From Flavobacteriales bacterium (lineage in GTDB: Bacteria; Bacteroidota; Bacteroidia; Flavobacteriales_D; Parvicellaceae), in assembly GCA_025210295.1 (NCBI GenBank), contig JAOASC010000031.1:1-44349 (forward strand): a stretch of 44,349 nt of DNA. The letters are read 5' to 3'. Position numbers and translations under genes: made by a program. Positions 16,800 to 24,516 of this stretch are shown here, one piece after another. The notes under the pieces were generated by a model. It was given only the letters and a program-made list of their open reading frames with translations. It made no database searches and was not told the origin of the DNA. The first letter of the stretch is position 1; every line of letters begins with the position of its first letter.

Positions 16800-19004
16800 A
16801 TGTTAAAAACTTCACTCCTCTCTATATTACTTTATTTTTGTTCGTTACAAATTCATGCTCAATATATTAGTTTTGAAAGGATAGATTCTATTCAAGTTAA
16901 ACACAACGGTATTTTTATTCAGCATCCTTGGGTAGGTGGATTAAATGCTGTTCAATTTTCGACCATAGATCTTAACAATGATAATGTTGAAGATTTATTT
17001 CTTTTTGACAGAACAGGCAATAAAATTTTAACTTTTATCAAAGATGGCAGCAATTATACCTATGCTCCTGAATATGAAAGTCATTTCCCCAAACTACAAT
17101 CTTGGGTATTATTGAGGGATTACAACTGTGATGGTAAAAAAGATATCTTTTCTTATGTTTCTGGAGGGATTGGGTTATGGGTTAATAATTCATCCAATGA
17201 TAGTTTAATTTTTGAAAAAATCACCTCTCCCTACATCTACTCATCTCAGTATAACTCTACTACCAACCTTTTTGTTAGTAAAGTAGACATTCCCGACATT
17301 AACGATATTGATGGTGACGGTGATTTAGACGTTTTGACTTTTGGGGTATTGGGATCACGAATTGAATACCACAAAAACCTTAGAGCTGAAATGGGCTACC
17401 ACTGTGACTCTTTAATCTATGAGCTAAAGAACAGTTGTTGGGGGCATTTTTTAGAAACGGGAACCAACACCAACACTTGTATTTTACTCGATACCTGTTC
17501 AGCAAACTCCAATGTTGGCACCCCTGAAAAAGACGGACAATTAAAACATGCGGGATCAACCATATTAAGCCTAGACATCAACAACGACAATGTAAGAGAC
17601 ATTTTGTTGGGTGATGTAAGTTTTAGTAACATTGTTGCCTTAACAAATGATAATACGGGAGTAAACATGAACACCTCCATGGTTGCTCAAGATACAGCTT
17701 ACCCTAGTTACAACACTCCTGTAGATTTAGCTATTTTTCCTGCTACATTTTATGAAGACATTGATAACGACAATGTAAAAGACTTAATTGTTAGTCCTAA
17801 CATTCAAGATGATTCTGAAAACACCAACAGTGTATGGCTTTATAAAAACATGGGGACTAACAATCAACCTAACTTTAATTTTATCACTACTAATTTTATT
17901 CAAGATGAAATGATAGAATACGGACGTTCAGCTTATCCCGTTTTGTTTGATTACAACAACGATGGTCTATTGGATTTATTTGTCAGTAGTTTTGGCAAGT
18001 TCAATGCTAGTCTACCAGAGCTATACGCATCTAAAGTTGCTTTATATGAGAACATAGGTACTTCTTTAACTCCTGTTTTTAATCTTATCGATGAAGATTT
18101 TGGAAATTTTTCTGCCTTAGGATTAGGCAAGGCCATCTATCCTACTTTTGCGGATATTGACGGTGATACTGACATCGATATATTCCTTGGAAATTATGAT
18201 GGTAAAATTAACTTTATTGAAAACACAAGTAATAGTCCTAGTGTAATGAATTTTGCCAATACCTTTACAGCTATCCAAGATGACAATAATGCAGCAATAG
18301 ATATTGGAGCTAGTGCTAAACCTTTTTTATATGATATTGATGCAGACAGTGATTATGACTTGATTATTGGAGAAGAACGAGGAAACCTTAATTATTATGA
18401 AAATGTAGGAGATGCTTCTTCTCACGCTTTTCGTTTACAATCTGAAACATTTGGCGGAGTGGAAACTAGTGAGTGGTGGACAACCATTGGAAATAGCATT
18501 CCCTACTTATATCGTGATACGAGTAACCAAACCGTTTTATTTGTAGGTTCAGAACGAGGAGATATTTTTCACTACGACAGCATTGACAACAACTTGAATG
18601 GTAATTTTAATGGGCTAGACACCATTAAAACAGTTAACAGGGGACCCAATGCAGCCCCTGCGTTTGGTCAGTTGAATAACGACATTCATTTGGACTTAAT
18701 TATTGGGAACGAAAGAGGTGGATTAAGTTTTTATTATGGTAAAGAAGGTACTGCTCCAACAACAAGCATTAAAGAACATAGTATTGACTGGGTGGTATAC
18801 CCTAACCCTTTTACCAATGAAATCTTTATTAAAACTTCACAAGCCAATACGGCTTATAGCATTACAGATATTTCTGGAAAAACTGTTTTAAAAGGAACCT
18901 TAAACCAGCATGCTATTTCGACTACCAACCTGAGTCGAGGTGTTTATTTAATCACTATTGTTACTGCTCAAGGGCAATACACTAAAAAGATGATTAAACA
19001 TTAA
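16800..19004 (+). CDS. FG-GAP/VCBS repeat protein with type A T9SS sorting domain
   Basis: A 734-residue secreted protein. The signal peptide (LKTSLLSILLYFCSLQIHAQ) is followed by at least nine Asp-rich calcium-binding-like loops of FG-GAP/VCBS type. Examples are DLNNDNVEDLFLFD, DYNCDGKKDIF, DIDGDGDLDVLTFG, DINNDNVRDILLGD and DIDADSDYDLIIGE, which suggest a beta-propeller. The last 70 or so residues (VVYPNPFTNEIFIKTS, then YSITDISGKTVLKGTL and LSRGVYLITI) form a type A T9SS C-terminal sorting domain, so it is probably exported by T9SS and anchored or released at the cell surface. The ligand is unknown. The stop is 2 bases before the DCC-family gene. A one-mismatch -7 element, TATCTTCG, lies at 16771-16778. 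Confidence 0.93.
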   Translation: MLKTSLLSILLYFCSLQIHAQYISFERIDSIQVKHNGIFIQHPWVGGLNAVQFSTIDLNNDNVEDLFLFDRTGNKILTFIKDGSNYTYAPEYESHFPKLQSWVLLRDYNCDGKKDIFSYVSGGIGLWVNNSSNDSLIFEKITSPYIYSSQYNSTTNLFVSKVDIPDINDIDGDGDLDVLTFGVLGSRIEYHKNLRAEMGYHCDSLIYELKNSCWGHFLETGTNTNTCILLDTCSANSNVGTPEKDGQLKHAGSTILSLDINNDNVRDILLGDVSFSNIVALTNDNTGVNMNTSMVAQDTAYPSYNTPVDLAIFPATFYEDIDNDNVKDLIVSPNIQDDSENTNSVWLYKNMGTNNQPNFNFITTNFIQDEMIEYGRSAYPVLFDYNNDGLLDLFVSSFGKFNASLPELYASKVALYENIGTSLTPVFNLIDEDFGNFSALGLGKAIYPTFADIDGDTDIDIFLGNYDGKINFIENTSNSPSVMNFANTFTAIQDDNNAAIDIGASAKPFLYDIDADSDYDLIIGEERGNLNYYENVGDASSHAFRLQSETFGGVETSEWWTTIGNSIPYLYRDTSNQTVLFVGSERGDIFHYDSIDNNLNGNFNGLDTIKTVNRGPNAAPAFGQLNNDIHLDLIIGNERGGLSFYYGKEGTAPTTSIKEHSIDWVVYPNPFTNEIFIKTSQANTAYSITDISGKTVLKGTLNQHAISTTNLSRGVYLITIVTAQGQYTKKMIKH

Positions 19005-19006
19005 GT

Positions 19007-19411
19007 ATGAACAAACCTCCTATTGTAATATTTGACGGCGATTGCGCTTTTTGCAATAAATCTGTTATGTTCATCTTAAAGAAAGATCGTACAAAAACGA
19101 TAGAAGTTTGCTCTAATCAAAGTGAAAAAGGAAAATTACTCCTCAAAGAATATCAGCTTTCGGTAGATACCAATTCTACTATAATATATATAGCAGATGG
19201 AAAAGCTTACTATAAATCAACTGCGGCATTAACGATTAGTAAAAAATTAAAAGGACTCTATCCACTTTTATATTTCTTTATGATTGTTCCTAAATTTATT
19301 CGCGATGGTGTATACGACTTTATTGCCAAACATCGAAAAAAGATCATCAAGAAAAACTATAGCTGTGAATTTGTAGAAGACGAAGCAATTAGAAAACGAA
19401 TCTATTTTTAA
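19007..19411 (+). CDS. Thiol-disulfide oxidoreductase DCC-family protein (DUF393)
   Basis: A 134-residue protein with the family's defining N-terminal IVIFDGDCAFCNKSV, containing DGDCxFC, which places a CxxC at residues 13-16 after a beta-strand. The thioredoxin-like remainder includes the conserved YYKSTAAL segment and ends in a basic region. The family is assigned as a putative thiol-disulfide oxidoreductase but no reaction has been firmly established. It lies 2 bases after the FG-GAP gene and 10 bases before the ABC ATPase, so it belongs to this plus-strand run. There is no signal peptide, so it should be cytoplasmic or membrane-peripheral. Confidence 0.9.
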   Translation: MNKPPIVIFDGDCAFCNKSVMFILKKDRTKTIEVCSNQSEKGKLLLKEYQLSVDTNSTIIYIADGKAYYKSTAALTISKKLKGLYPLLYFFMIVPKFIRDGVYDFIAKHRKKIIKKNYSCEFVEDEAIRKRIYF

Positions 19412-19421
19412 AACATTTACT

Positions 19422-20315
19422 TTGGAAACAATATTAAAAATAACCAACCTTAACAAAAAATTTGGAGCTGTCCATGCAGTAAACGACCTTTCTTTGGAGA
19501 TCAAGAAGGGGAATATCTATGGGATTTTAGGGCCAAATGGAAGCGGAAAATCAACCACACTTGGAATCATCCTAAATGTAGTTAACAAAACTTCGGGAAC
19601 ATTTACTTGGTTTGATGGTAGCATTTCCACTCATGAAGCCTTAAAAAAAGTTGGAGCTATTATTGAACGCCCTAATTTTTATCCATACATGACTGCTGTT
19701 CAAAATTTAGAGCTTGTTTGTAAAATTAAAAATATCCCTACCTCAAAAATAGAAGAGAAATTAAAAGCTGTTCATTTATACGAAAGAAGAAATAGCACCT
19801 TTCAGACCTATTCTTTAGGAATGAAACAACGACTAGCGATTGCTTCAGCACTTTTAAACGACCCCGAAATACTAATTCTGGATGAGCCCACAAATGGTTT
19901 AGACCCACAGGGAATACATGAGATAAGGGAAATAATCAAAAGAATAGCCAGTGAAGGTACCACGATTTTGTTTGCTTCTCACTTATTAGATGAAGTTGAA
20001 AAAATTTGCAACCATGTGATTGTCATTAGAAACGGTATAAAACTATATGATGGCAGAGTTGATGAGATTACAAGTTCTTTTGGGGTCTTAGAGTTAAAAG
20101 TTGACACCAACCACGAACAGTTAATAAACATTCTTCCTACGCTCAATGGGATCGCCTCTTTCTCAGAGGAAAATGGAGTGATTATCGCTAAGCTAAACGC
20201 CTCTATTTCTGCCAGTGATTTTAATAAGGAGCTCATGCAACAAGGCATTACTTTGTCGCACTTAGTAAAACGTAAGCCCAACCTAGAACAACAGTTTTTA
20301 ACCCTAACGAAGTAA
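19422..20315 (+). CDS. ABC transporter ATP-binding protein
   Basis: A 297-residue exporter-type ATPase. Walker A is GPNGSGKST at residues 37-45, the signature YSLGMKQRL is at 130-138, Walker B with ILILDEPTNGLD is at 150-161, and the H-loop is in FASHLLDE. The C-terminal extension of about 80 residues is typical of drug/lipid or gliding-type ABC-2 exporters (CcmA/NatA/GldA-like). The start is TTG at 19422: no ATG lies near the conserved N-terminus (ETILKITNLNKKFG). The permease gene begins 6 bases after its stop, so the two form one exporter. The substrate is not evident. Confidence 0.93.
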   Translation: METILKITNLNKKFGAVHAVNDLSLEIKKGNIYGILGPNGSGKSTTLGIILNVVNKTSGTFTWFDGSISTHEALKKVGAIIERPNFYPYMTAVQNLELVCKIKNIPTSKIEEKLKAVHLYERRNSTFQTYSLGMKQRLAIASALLNDPEILILDEPTNGLDPQGIHEIREIIKRIASEGTTILFASHLLDEVEKICNHVIVIRNGIKLYDGRVDEITSSFGVLELKVDTNHEQLINILPTLNGIASFSEENGVIIAKLNASISASDFNKELMQQGITLSHLVKRKPNLEQQFLTLTK

Positions 20316-20321
20316 CCACAA

Positions 20322-21152
20322 ATGATTCGATTATTAAGTATAGAATTTTTCAAACTAAGACACAATAGAGCCAGCAAAGTGTTAACTATATTTTACTTTG
20401 GGTTATTAACTTCTATTGCGCTTGTTTCAGCCATTAAAGTAGAAGCAGGGCCTGTAAGTTTTAAATTGGCTGATCAAGGTATTTTTGAATTTCCTTTTAT
20501 ATGGCATTTCAACACTTATGTTGCAGCGCTTTTTAAATTCTTTTTACTGTTTGTTATAGTTTCGATGGTAGCCAACGAGTATGCAAACAAAACGCTAAAG
20601 CAAAATTTAATTGATGGATTAAGTAAAAAAGAATACATTCTTTCAAAATTCTACATGGTTGTAGCCATGTCACTTGCTTCCACTATTTTTGTCTTTATAG
20701 TCTCTTTAATTCTTGGACTTATCTATTCTAACAATACAGAGCTAGCTGTAATTTTTACTGATTGGGAATATTTTATCGGTTTTTTCGTAAAATTAGTTAG
20801 CTTCTTTTCTTTAGGGCTTTTTATGGGAATTTGGATTAAACGCTCTGCCTTTGCAATTGGCGGGGTCTTTATCTTTTATATTCTTGAGGGACTTTCTACC
20901 TGGATTTTAAGCTTTTTTATCTCCAATAACTTAAGCAAAACAATTCAATCTGTTTTACCATTTGGCTCTAGCGAACTTCTGATTCCGCAACCCTTTAAAC
21001 GAATGGAAGCCATCCAAAATATTTCTAATCAACTAGGAGGTATGGCGGCAGAGGACTACAGTGTTCCTTTTTTTAATGTTTTGATCTCTTTGTTGTGGTC
21101 GGCAGTTTTTATTTATGGAGCTTATCTCCTGATTTACAAAAGAGATTTATAA
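20322..21152 (+). CDS. ABC-2 type transporter permease
   Basis: A 276-residue inner-membrane protein with six predicted helices. Examples are VLTIFYFGLLTSIALVSAI, FFLLFVIVSMVANEY and LISLLWSAVFIYGAYLLIY. The motif ANEYANKTLKQNLIDGLSKKEYILSK, just after the second helix, is the ABC-2 permease coupling region (E-Y/F-x-x-x-T, then G-x-S-R/K). A periplasmic loop at about 215-245 precedes the last helix. It pairs with the ATPase encoded 6 bases upstream. The substrate is unknown; GldF-like and antibiotic/lipid exporters share this architecture. Confidence 0.9.
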   Translation: MIRLLSIEFFKLRHNRASKVLTIFYFGLLTSIALVSAIKVEAGPVSFKLADQGIFEFPFIWHFNTYVAALFKFFLLFVIVSMVANEYANKTLKQNLIDGLSKKEYILSKFYMVVAMSLASTIFVFIVSLILGLIYSNNTELAVIFTDWEYFIGFFVKLVSFFSLGLFMGIWIKRSAFAIGGVFIFYILEGLSTWILSFFISNNLSKTIQSVLPFGSSELLIPQPFKRMEAIQNISNQLGGMAAEDYSVPFFNVLISLLWSAVFIYGAYLLIYKRDL

Positions 21153-21172
21153 AATAGCCTTTCTTTATTACA

Positions 21173-21189
21173 ACGTAAATAAATTACGT
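21173..21189. promoter_or_regulatory. Inverted repeat where the -33 element would be
   Basis: ACGTAA and TTACGT, perfect 6-bp arms separated by five bases, sit immediately upstream of the -7 element at 21200 and cover the -33 region, which has no TTG. This is the usual position of an activator or repressor site. The regulator is unknown. Confidence 0.35.
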
Positions 21190-21199
21190 AGTAGCCTTA

Positions 21200-21207
21200 T
21201 AAGTTTG
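21200..21207 (+). promoter_or_regulatory. -7 element of the small-protein/HIRAN operon
   Basis: TAAGTTTG matches TAnnTTTG and lies 26 bases before the ATG at 21234. No recognisable -33 box is present; an inverted repeat occupies its position. Confidence 0.5.
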
Positions 21208-21233
21208 TAGTGTAATCATTAAAACAAGACACT

Positions 21234-21560
21234 ATGAACGCTATAAACACACTCAACAACACTGCTTTTTACGACGCAATAGAGATTTCTCATTTGGTAT
21301 ATGAAAAGGGAGATGACGGCTTAATGATGGCTTGTAAAATTAAAAAAAACAACAAAGCCTACTATACCAACATCTCTATTAGTTTTTCTCAATTTAATCA
21401 GATCATCTCCAAGTTATTGTTAATCGGTATTGATATTTACGATGACCTTTCAGCTCACTTATTTCAAACCAACCGAGCTGTTTCCGAGGTTAACTTATCC
21501 AATATTAATGGCGCGAATGTGACGTTGAACAACTTCTCACTAATGAGCAATGCAGCTTAA
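21234..21560 (+). CDS. Small protein of unknown function (108 aa)
   Basis: I do not recognise a family. The protein is soluble, with no signal peptide or membrane segment. The N-terminal half (FYDAIEISHLVYEKGDDGLMMACKIKKNNKAYYTNISISF) looks like a short beta-sheet with a KKNNK turn. An amphipathic helix (FNQIISKLLLIGIDIYDDLSAHLF) follows, then an Asn/Ser-rich tail. Its own -7 promoter element and an inverted repeat lie upstream, and the HIRAN gene starts 28 bases after its stop, so the two are probably co-expressed. Codon use is like the neighbours, and the reading frame fills the space well, so I consider it a real gene. Confidence 0.7.
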   Translation: MNAINTLNNTAFYDAIEISHLVYEKGDDGLMMACKIKKNNKAYYTNISISFSQFNQIISKLLLIGIDIYDDLSAHLFQTNRAVSEVNLSNINGANVTLNNFSLMSNAA

Positions 21561-21588
21561 ATCTTTTTCCTACATTAAATCTAGTATC

Positions 21589-21930
21589 ATGAGACATTTA
21601 AAAATTCAAACTACACCACCATCAATTCCTCAATTAGGTATCCTTACACGTATTAACGAACTAAGTAAACATGAGATGATTTATATTTATCATCATCTAA
21701 AAATAGGTTCGGAATTATTTTTAGAAAGAGACAAAACAAGGTTATGGGATCAGCATGCGGTTGCGGTGTTTTACAAAGGTTTTAAAATTGGGTATGTTTC
21801 AGACCATACTAGCGGGTTAATTTGTAAACAACTAGACAAAGGTCTAACGATTTTAGCTAAAGTAAAAACACTTTACAAACAAAAATACATGCCATTGGAT
21901 GGACTAGATATTGAGGTCTTTATTTCTTAA
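21589..21930 (+). CDS. Stand-alone HIRAN-domain protein
   Basis: A 113-residue protein consisting almost entirely of a HIRAN domain. The core pattern is LKIGSELFLERDKTRLWDQHAVAV followed by FKIGYVSDHTSG and LDKG, matching the family consensus L-x-R-E-x-x-N-x-x-D-x-x-A-V with G-x-x-I-G-Y-V. HIRAN domains bind DNA 3' ends or damaged DNA in HLTF/Rad5 and also occur alone in bacteria and phages. The ATG at 21589 gives MRHLKIQTTPP. The frame extends to an ATG at 21550, but that would overlap the preceding gene. It is likely co-transcribed with the unknown small protein. It is soluble with no extra domain, so the precise role is not determinable. Confidence 0.8.
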   Translation: MRHLKIQTTPPSIPQLGILTRINELSKHEMIYIYHHLKIGSELFLERDKTRLWDQHAVAVFYKGFKIGYVSDHTSGLICKQLDKGLTILAKVKTLYKQKYMPLDGLDIEVFIS

Positions 21931-21962
21931 TTTAGATTAATGTCACAGCTCTTGAATAGTGC

Positions 21963-21970
21963 TACATTTG
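21963..21970 (+). promoter_or_regulatory. -7 element touching the DoxX-like start
   Basis: TACATTTG matches TAnnTTTG and is separated by only four bases from the ATG at 21975, so any transcript from it would be leaderless. Confidence 0.4.
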
Positions 21971-21974
21971 TTTT

Positions 21975-22331
21975 ATGAAAACACAAAAGATTATTTATTA
22001 CGTTACAACTGGATTACTATCACTCATGTTGGTAGGTTCATCCGCTATGTATATTTTCAAAAATGAAGATATTTCACAATTATTTACAGGTTTTGGGTAT
22101 CCAACATACCTTATTTACCCATTAGCTTTAGCTAAACTCTCTGCTGTGATTGTACTTTGGACAAATTTAAAAACCCTAAAAGAATGGGCATACTCAGCTT
22201 TATTTTTTGAGTTTATTCTTGCTTTCTTTGCTCATTTTATGATCGGTGATGGGGAACAAACTGGAGCATTGATTGCTATAGTATTATTATTTGCTTCTTA
22301 TTTTACAAGTAAAAAACTTCAAGCAGCATAA
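21975..22331 (+). CDS. DoxX-like membrane protein
   Basis: A 118-residue integral membrane protein with four hydrophobic helices: YYVTTGLLSLMLVGSSAMYIF, YPLALAKLSAVIVLW, AYSALFFEFILAFFAHFMIG and GALIAIVLLFASYF. The pattern LFTGFGYPTYLIYPLALAKL with a charged K after the second-helix start is typical of the DoxX_2 (DoxX-like) family. The family is loosely linked to quinone/thiosulfate oxidation and redox stress, but members this small have no defined activity. It is followed by a bidirectional terminator shared with the convergent holB gene. Confidence 0.8.
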   Translation: MKTQKIIYYVTTGLLSLMLVGSSAMYIFKNEDISQLFTGFGYPTYLIYPLALAKLSAVIVLWTNLKTLKEWAYSALFFEFILAFFAHFMIGDGEQTGALIAIVLLFASYFTSKKLQAA

Positions 22332-22336
22332 CATAA

Positions 22337-22367
22337 AAAAGTAAGGTATGAAACACGCCTTACTTTT
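22337..22367. terminator. Bidirectional terminator between doxX-like gene and holB
   Basis: A perfect 10-bp stem (AAAAGTAAGG / CCTTACTTTT) with an 11-base loop has T-rich flanks in both directions. It sits between the two convergent stops, and its right arm runs into the holB stop codon. Confidence 0.85.
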
Positions 22368-23487
22368 ACTTCCTCTTTAAATAGGCAAAGACTTTTAGAG
22401 AGACATCTAAAAAGAGTATTTTAGGATTAGCATTACGTTCTAAATGATAATGAGCATCATTGAGAACCTGGGTTAACACCACTATATTTTTATGGTTAAT
22501 AAAAGGTGAAAATTTGGTCAAAAATTGACGTTGAGCATCGGTTAAAATCACCAAATCGGAATCGGCATAATGTCCGACTATACTTTGCCTAAACATACTT
22601 AACGAAAACACAAGGAAGTTCTTTTGCGCTTCTCTCCCAGCACCTGCTATACTATCAACCCAATCAATTGTTTCACCAACATTTCTAGTGTAGCATAAAC
22701 GCATCCATTTGATAAAGTTTTCTAAATTAAATGAAGCTGAAGCTTTATCTTCCATTAAAGAATAAGCTAAACTTACATTCCCCTCTGCTAAATGCGCATA
22801 AGTATCTGCCTCATCCTGTAATAGTCCTTCATTCTGAATCAAAAACTGACTCAAATCCTTTTCTTTGAGTTTGGGAATTTTCACCAATTGCGTCCTTGAT
22901 AAAATTGTTGAGATGATGTTTTCTTGATTCTCAGAAACTAGCAAAAACAATGTATTCTTGGGTGGCTCTTCAATAATCTTCAACAATTTATTAGCTGCTT
23001 GATTATTCATTAATTCAGGCATCCACATGATGAGGATTTTGTATCCACCTTCAAACGACTTTAAGCTAATTTTTTTAACGATTTTCTGACTCTCATCGGT
23101 ACCAATTGTTCCTTGTTTATTATCATTTCCTAAAGTACTATACCAATCTTGCAATCCGAAATATAGAGAAGCTTCCAACTGTTTTTTCCATTCAACAAAC
23201 ACGTCATCAGAAGTTCTTGTTGATTTTGCTAGGTGTATTGGAAAAGAATAGTGTAAATCTGGGTGGCTATACCCTTGAACTTTTAGGCAAGAAGGACATT
23301 TTCCGCAAGAATCTCCATCTTGTTTGTTGCTACATAGAATATATTGAGCATAGGCTATTGCTAAAGGAAGACTTCCTGCCCCCTCTGGCCCTAAAAATAA
23401 CTGCGCATGACTAATACGCTGAGACTTAACAGTATCTATTAAATGCTCTTTAACATCTTCTTGCCCTATAATCTTATTGAATTGCAT
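22366..23487 (-). CDS. holB: DNA polymerase III subunit delta'
   Basis: A 373-residue clamp-loader subunit that opens the beta clamp for loading at primer junctions. The N-terminus is FNKIIGQEDVKEHLIDTVKSQRISHAQLFLG. The Walker A position reads GPEGAGSLPLA, lacking the GKT needed for ATP binding, as expected for delta'. The zinc-binding cysteines follow in CSNKQDGDSCGKCPSCLK. Next come the DEAD-like region with ILIMWMPELMNNQAANKLLKIIEEPP and the SRC-like SRTQLVKIPKL motif, where SRTQ stands in place of SRCQ. The C-terminal helical collar is about 150 residues. A -7 element lies 7 bases before the ATG. The downstream stop overlaps a bidirectional terminator. Confidence 0.93.
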   Translation of the reverse strand: MQFNKIIGQEDVKEHLIDTVKSQRISHAQLFLGPEGAGSLPLAIAYAQYILCSNKQDGDSCGKCPSCLKVQGYSHPDLHYSFPIHLAKSTRTSDDVFVEWKKQLEASLYFGLQDWYSTLGNDNKQGTIGTDESQKIVKKISLKSFEGGYKILIMWMPELMNNQAANKLLKIIEEPPKNTLFLLVSENQENIISTILSRTQLVKIPKLKEKDLSQFLIQNEGLLQDEADTYAHLAEGNVSLAYSLMEDKASASFNLENFIKWMRLCYTRNVGETIDWVDSIAGAGREAQKNFLVFSLSMFRQSIVGHYADSDLVILTDAQRQFLTKFSPFINHKNIVVLTQVLNDAHYHLERNANPKILFLDVSLKVFAYLKRK

Positions 23488-23705
23488 CTCTTGACAAAGA
23501 TATATTTTTGGATTGAAATTTAGATGAATTTACATTCTAGTTTTTGGGCAGAGCTATACTATTGTATAGGTTGTGCTATCCATTATATCTTTTTAACCTG
23601 TTCTTGTTACATTTTTATTTTTGACAAAATAAAAATACTCGAACTGACTAAAAAGGATGTCTTTTCTATCCCTTTTGTTTGGATCAACACCTATTCAAAG
23701 CTACG
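23488..23705. other. Intergenic stretch between holB and the cyclase gene
   Basis: These 218 bases hold the holB promoter at the left end. A 61-codon open frame on the plus strand (23524-23709) is Cys/Phe/Tyr/Ile-rich, has no promoter match and resembles no family, so I do not call it. No terminator hairpin is evident. Confidence 0.6.
23495..23502 (-). promoter_or_regulatory. -7 element of holB
   Basis: TATCTTTG on the minus strand matches TAnnTTTG and sits 7 bases before the ATG at 23487, so the leader would be very short or absent. The same eight bases and the same distance occur before the tatA/B-like gene. Confidence 0.5.
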
Positions 23706-24470
23706 CTAAGGTAAATAGTCATATAAAACGGGCTTACTAGGGGAAGCATCATTTTCAAAACTTGCTATTTGAAGATTTAAAAAATATGCTCCATCAGCAA
23801 CTGTATTGGGAACATAAATCATCTCTGTTATCGTTGCCCCTAAACGCGTCTTATTGGGATATTTCCAAAAAGCTTTATGCGCCAATAATTTTCCACCATC
23901 AAACTCTCGGTCTACAGAAGGCAAATCAATTAACAAATGTTTTATTCCCAAATCGGCAATATATGCCGCAGCTTCTTCTTCTAAATAAGCCCAGTTATTT
24001 TCACTCCAATTTTTAACTAGCTTATCTATTTTATTGGGGGTAGTTCTAATGATTAACGCTTCAGATACAGGGGTTTCTTTTAAGACTTCAACTAACTGTT
24101 TTTTTGTTATGACATAGTCTCCTTTCTTTCTCCATTCTGTTTCTTTTTCTTTATATAAAACAGGTTGTAGTGTTATTAAACGAGCATCAAAATGAAACGT
24201 TTTAAGCGTTTGGTTAATCGAATGAAATTCTGGAGTAATATGTCCTACACATTCAGTATGTGTTCCGTGACCATGGGGATTAAAAATAATATTATTAAAG
24301 TTTACACTCCCCCCTTCTGAGACTTTCCCAATAAACCCATCTCCTTTTACAGGTGTTATTTCAGCATGTTCTACATACCAAGCTGTTGTGCTGTTCCCAT
24401 CTAAAGGAATTGAAATATCTATTGGTTTTGATAAATCAACTTTTTTATTGTTTGCTAAGCGTACTTCCAT
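23706..24470 (-). CDS. Cyclase-family (kynurenine formamidase-like) hydrolase
   Basis: A 254-residue metal-dependent hydrolase of the cyclase family (PF04199), which includes bacterial arylformamidase (KynB). The N-terminal DLSKPIDISIPL and the metal-binding segment HGHGTHTECVGH (HxxxHxE/D type) at about residue 70 are present, with a second motif LLIDLPSVDREFDGG near residue 180. The ending YFLNLQIASFENDASPSKPVLYDYL fits the family. Family members hydrolyse N-formylkynurenine or related amides/esters; nothing in the neighbourhood indicates tryptophan catabolism, so the substrate is open. I chose ATG 24470 (MEVRLANNKK) over a TTG at 24491. It lies downstream of the Omp28-like gene on the same strand. 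Confidence 0.85.
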   Translation of the reverse strand: MEVRLANNKKVDLSKPIDISIPLDGNSTTAWYVEHAEITPVKGDGFIGKVSEGGSVNFNNIIFNPHGHGTHTECVGHITPEFHSINQTLKTFHFDARLITLQPVLYKEKETEWRKKGDYVITKKQLVEVLKETPVSEALIIRTTPNKIDKLVKNWSENNWAYLEEEAAAYIADLGIKHLLIDLPSVDREFDGGKLLAHKAFWKYPNKTRLGATITEMIYVPNTVADGAYFLNLQIASFENDASPSKPVLYDYLP

Positions 24471-24516
24471 ATTTTGCAATCCAAGATACAAAAAAGTTAA
24501 GATTGCATTACTTATT

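Noticed and set aside
21550..21588. Earlier start for the HIRAN protein at 21550
   Set aside because: It would overlap the end of the preceding gene and adds residues outside the domain; ATG 21589 fits better.
23524..23709. A 61-codon open frame on the plus strand between holB and the cyclase gene
   Set aside because: It overlaps the 3' end of the cyclase gene on the other strand, has no promoter match and resembles no known family.
24475..24507. Inverted repeat TGCAATC/GATTGCA upstream of the cyclase gene
   Set aside because: Short 7-bp arms are separated by 19 bases, with no T run; it may be chance in AT-rich DNA.
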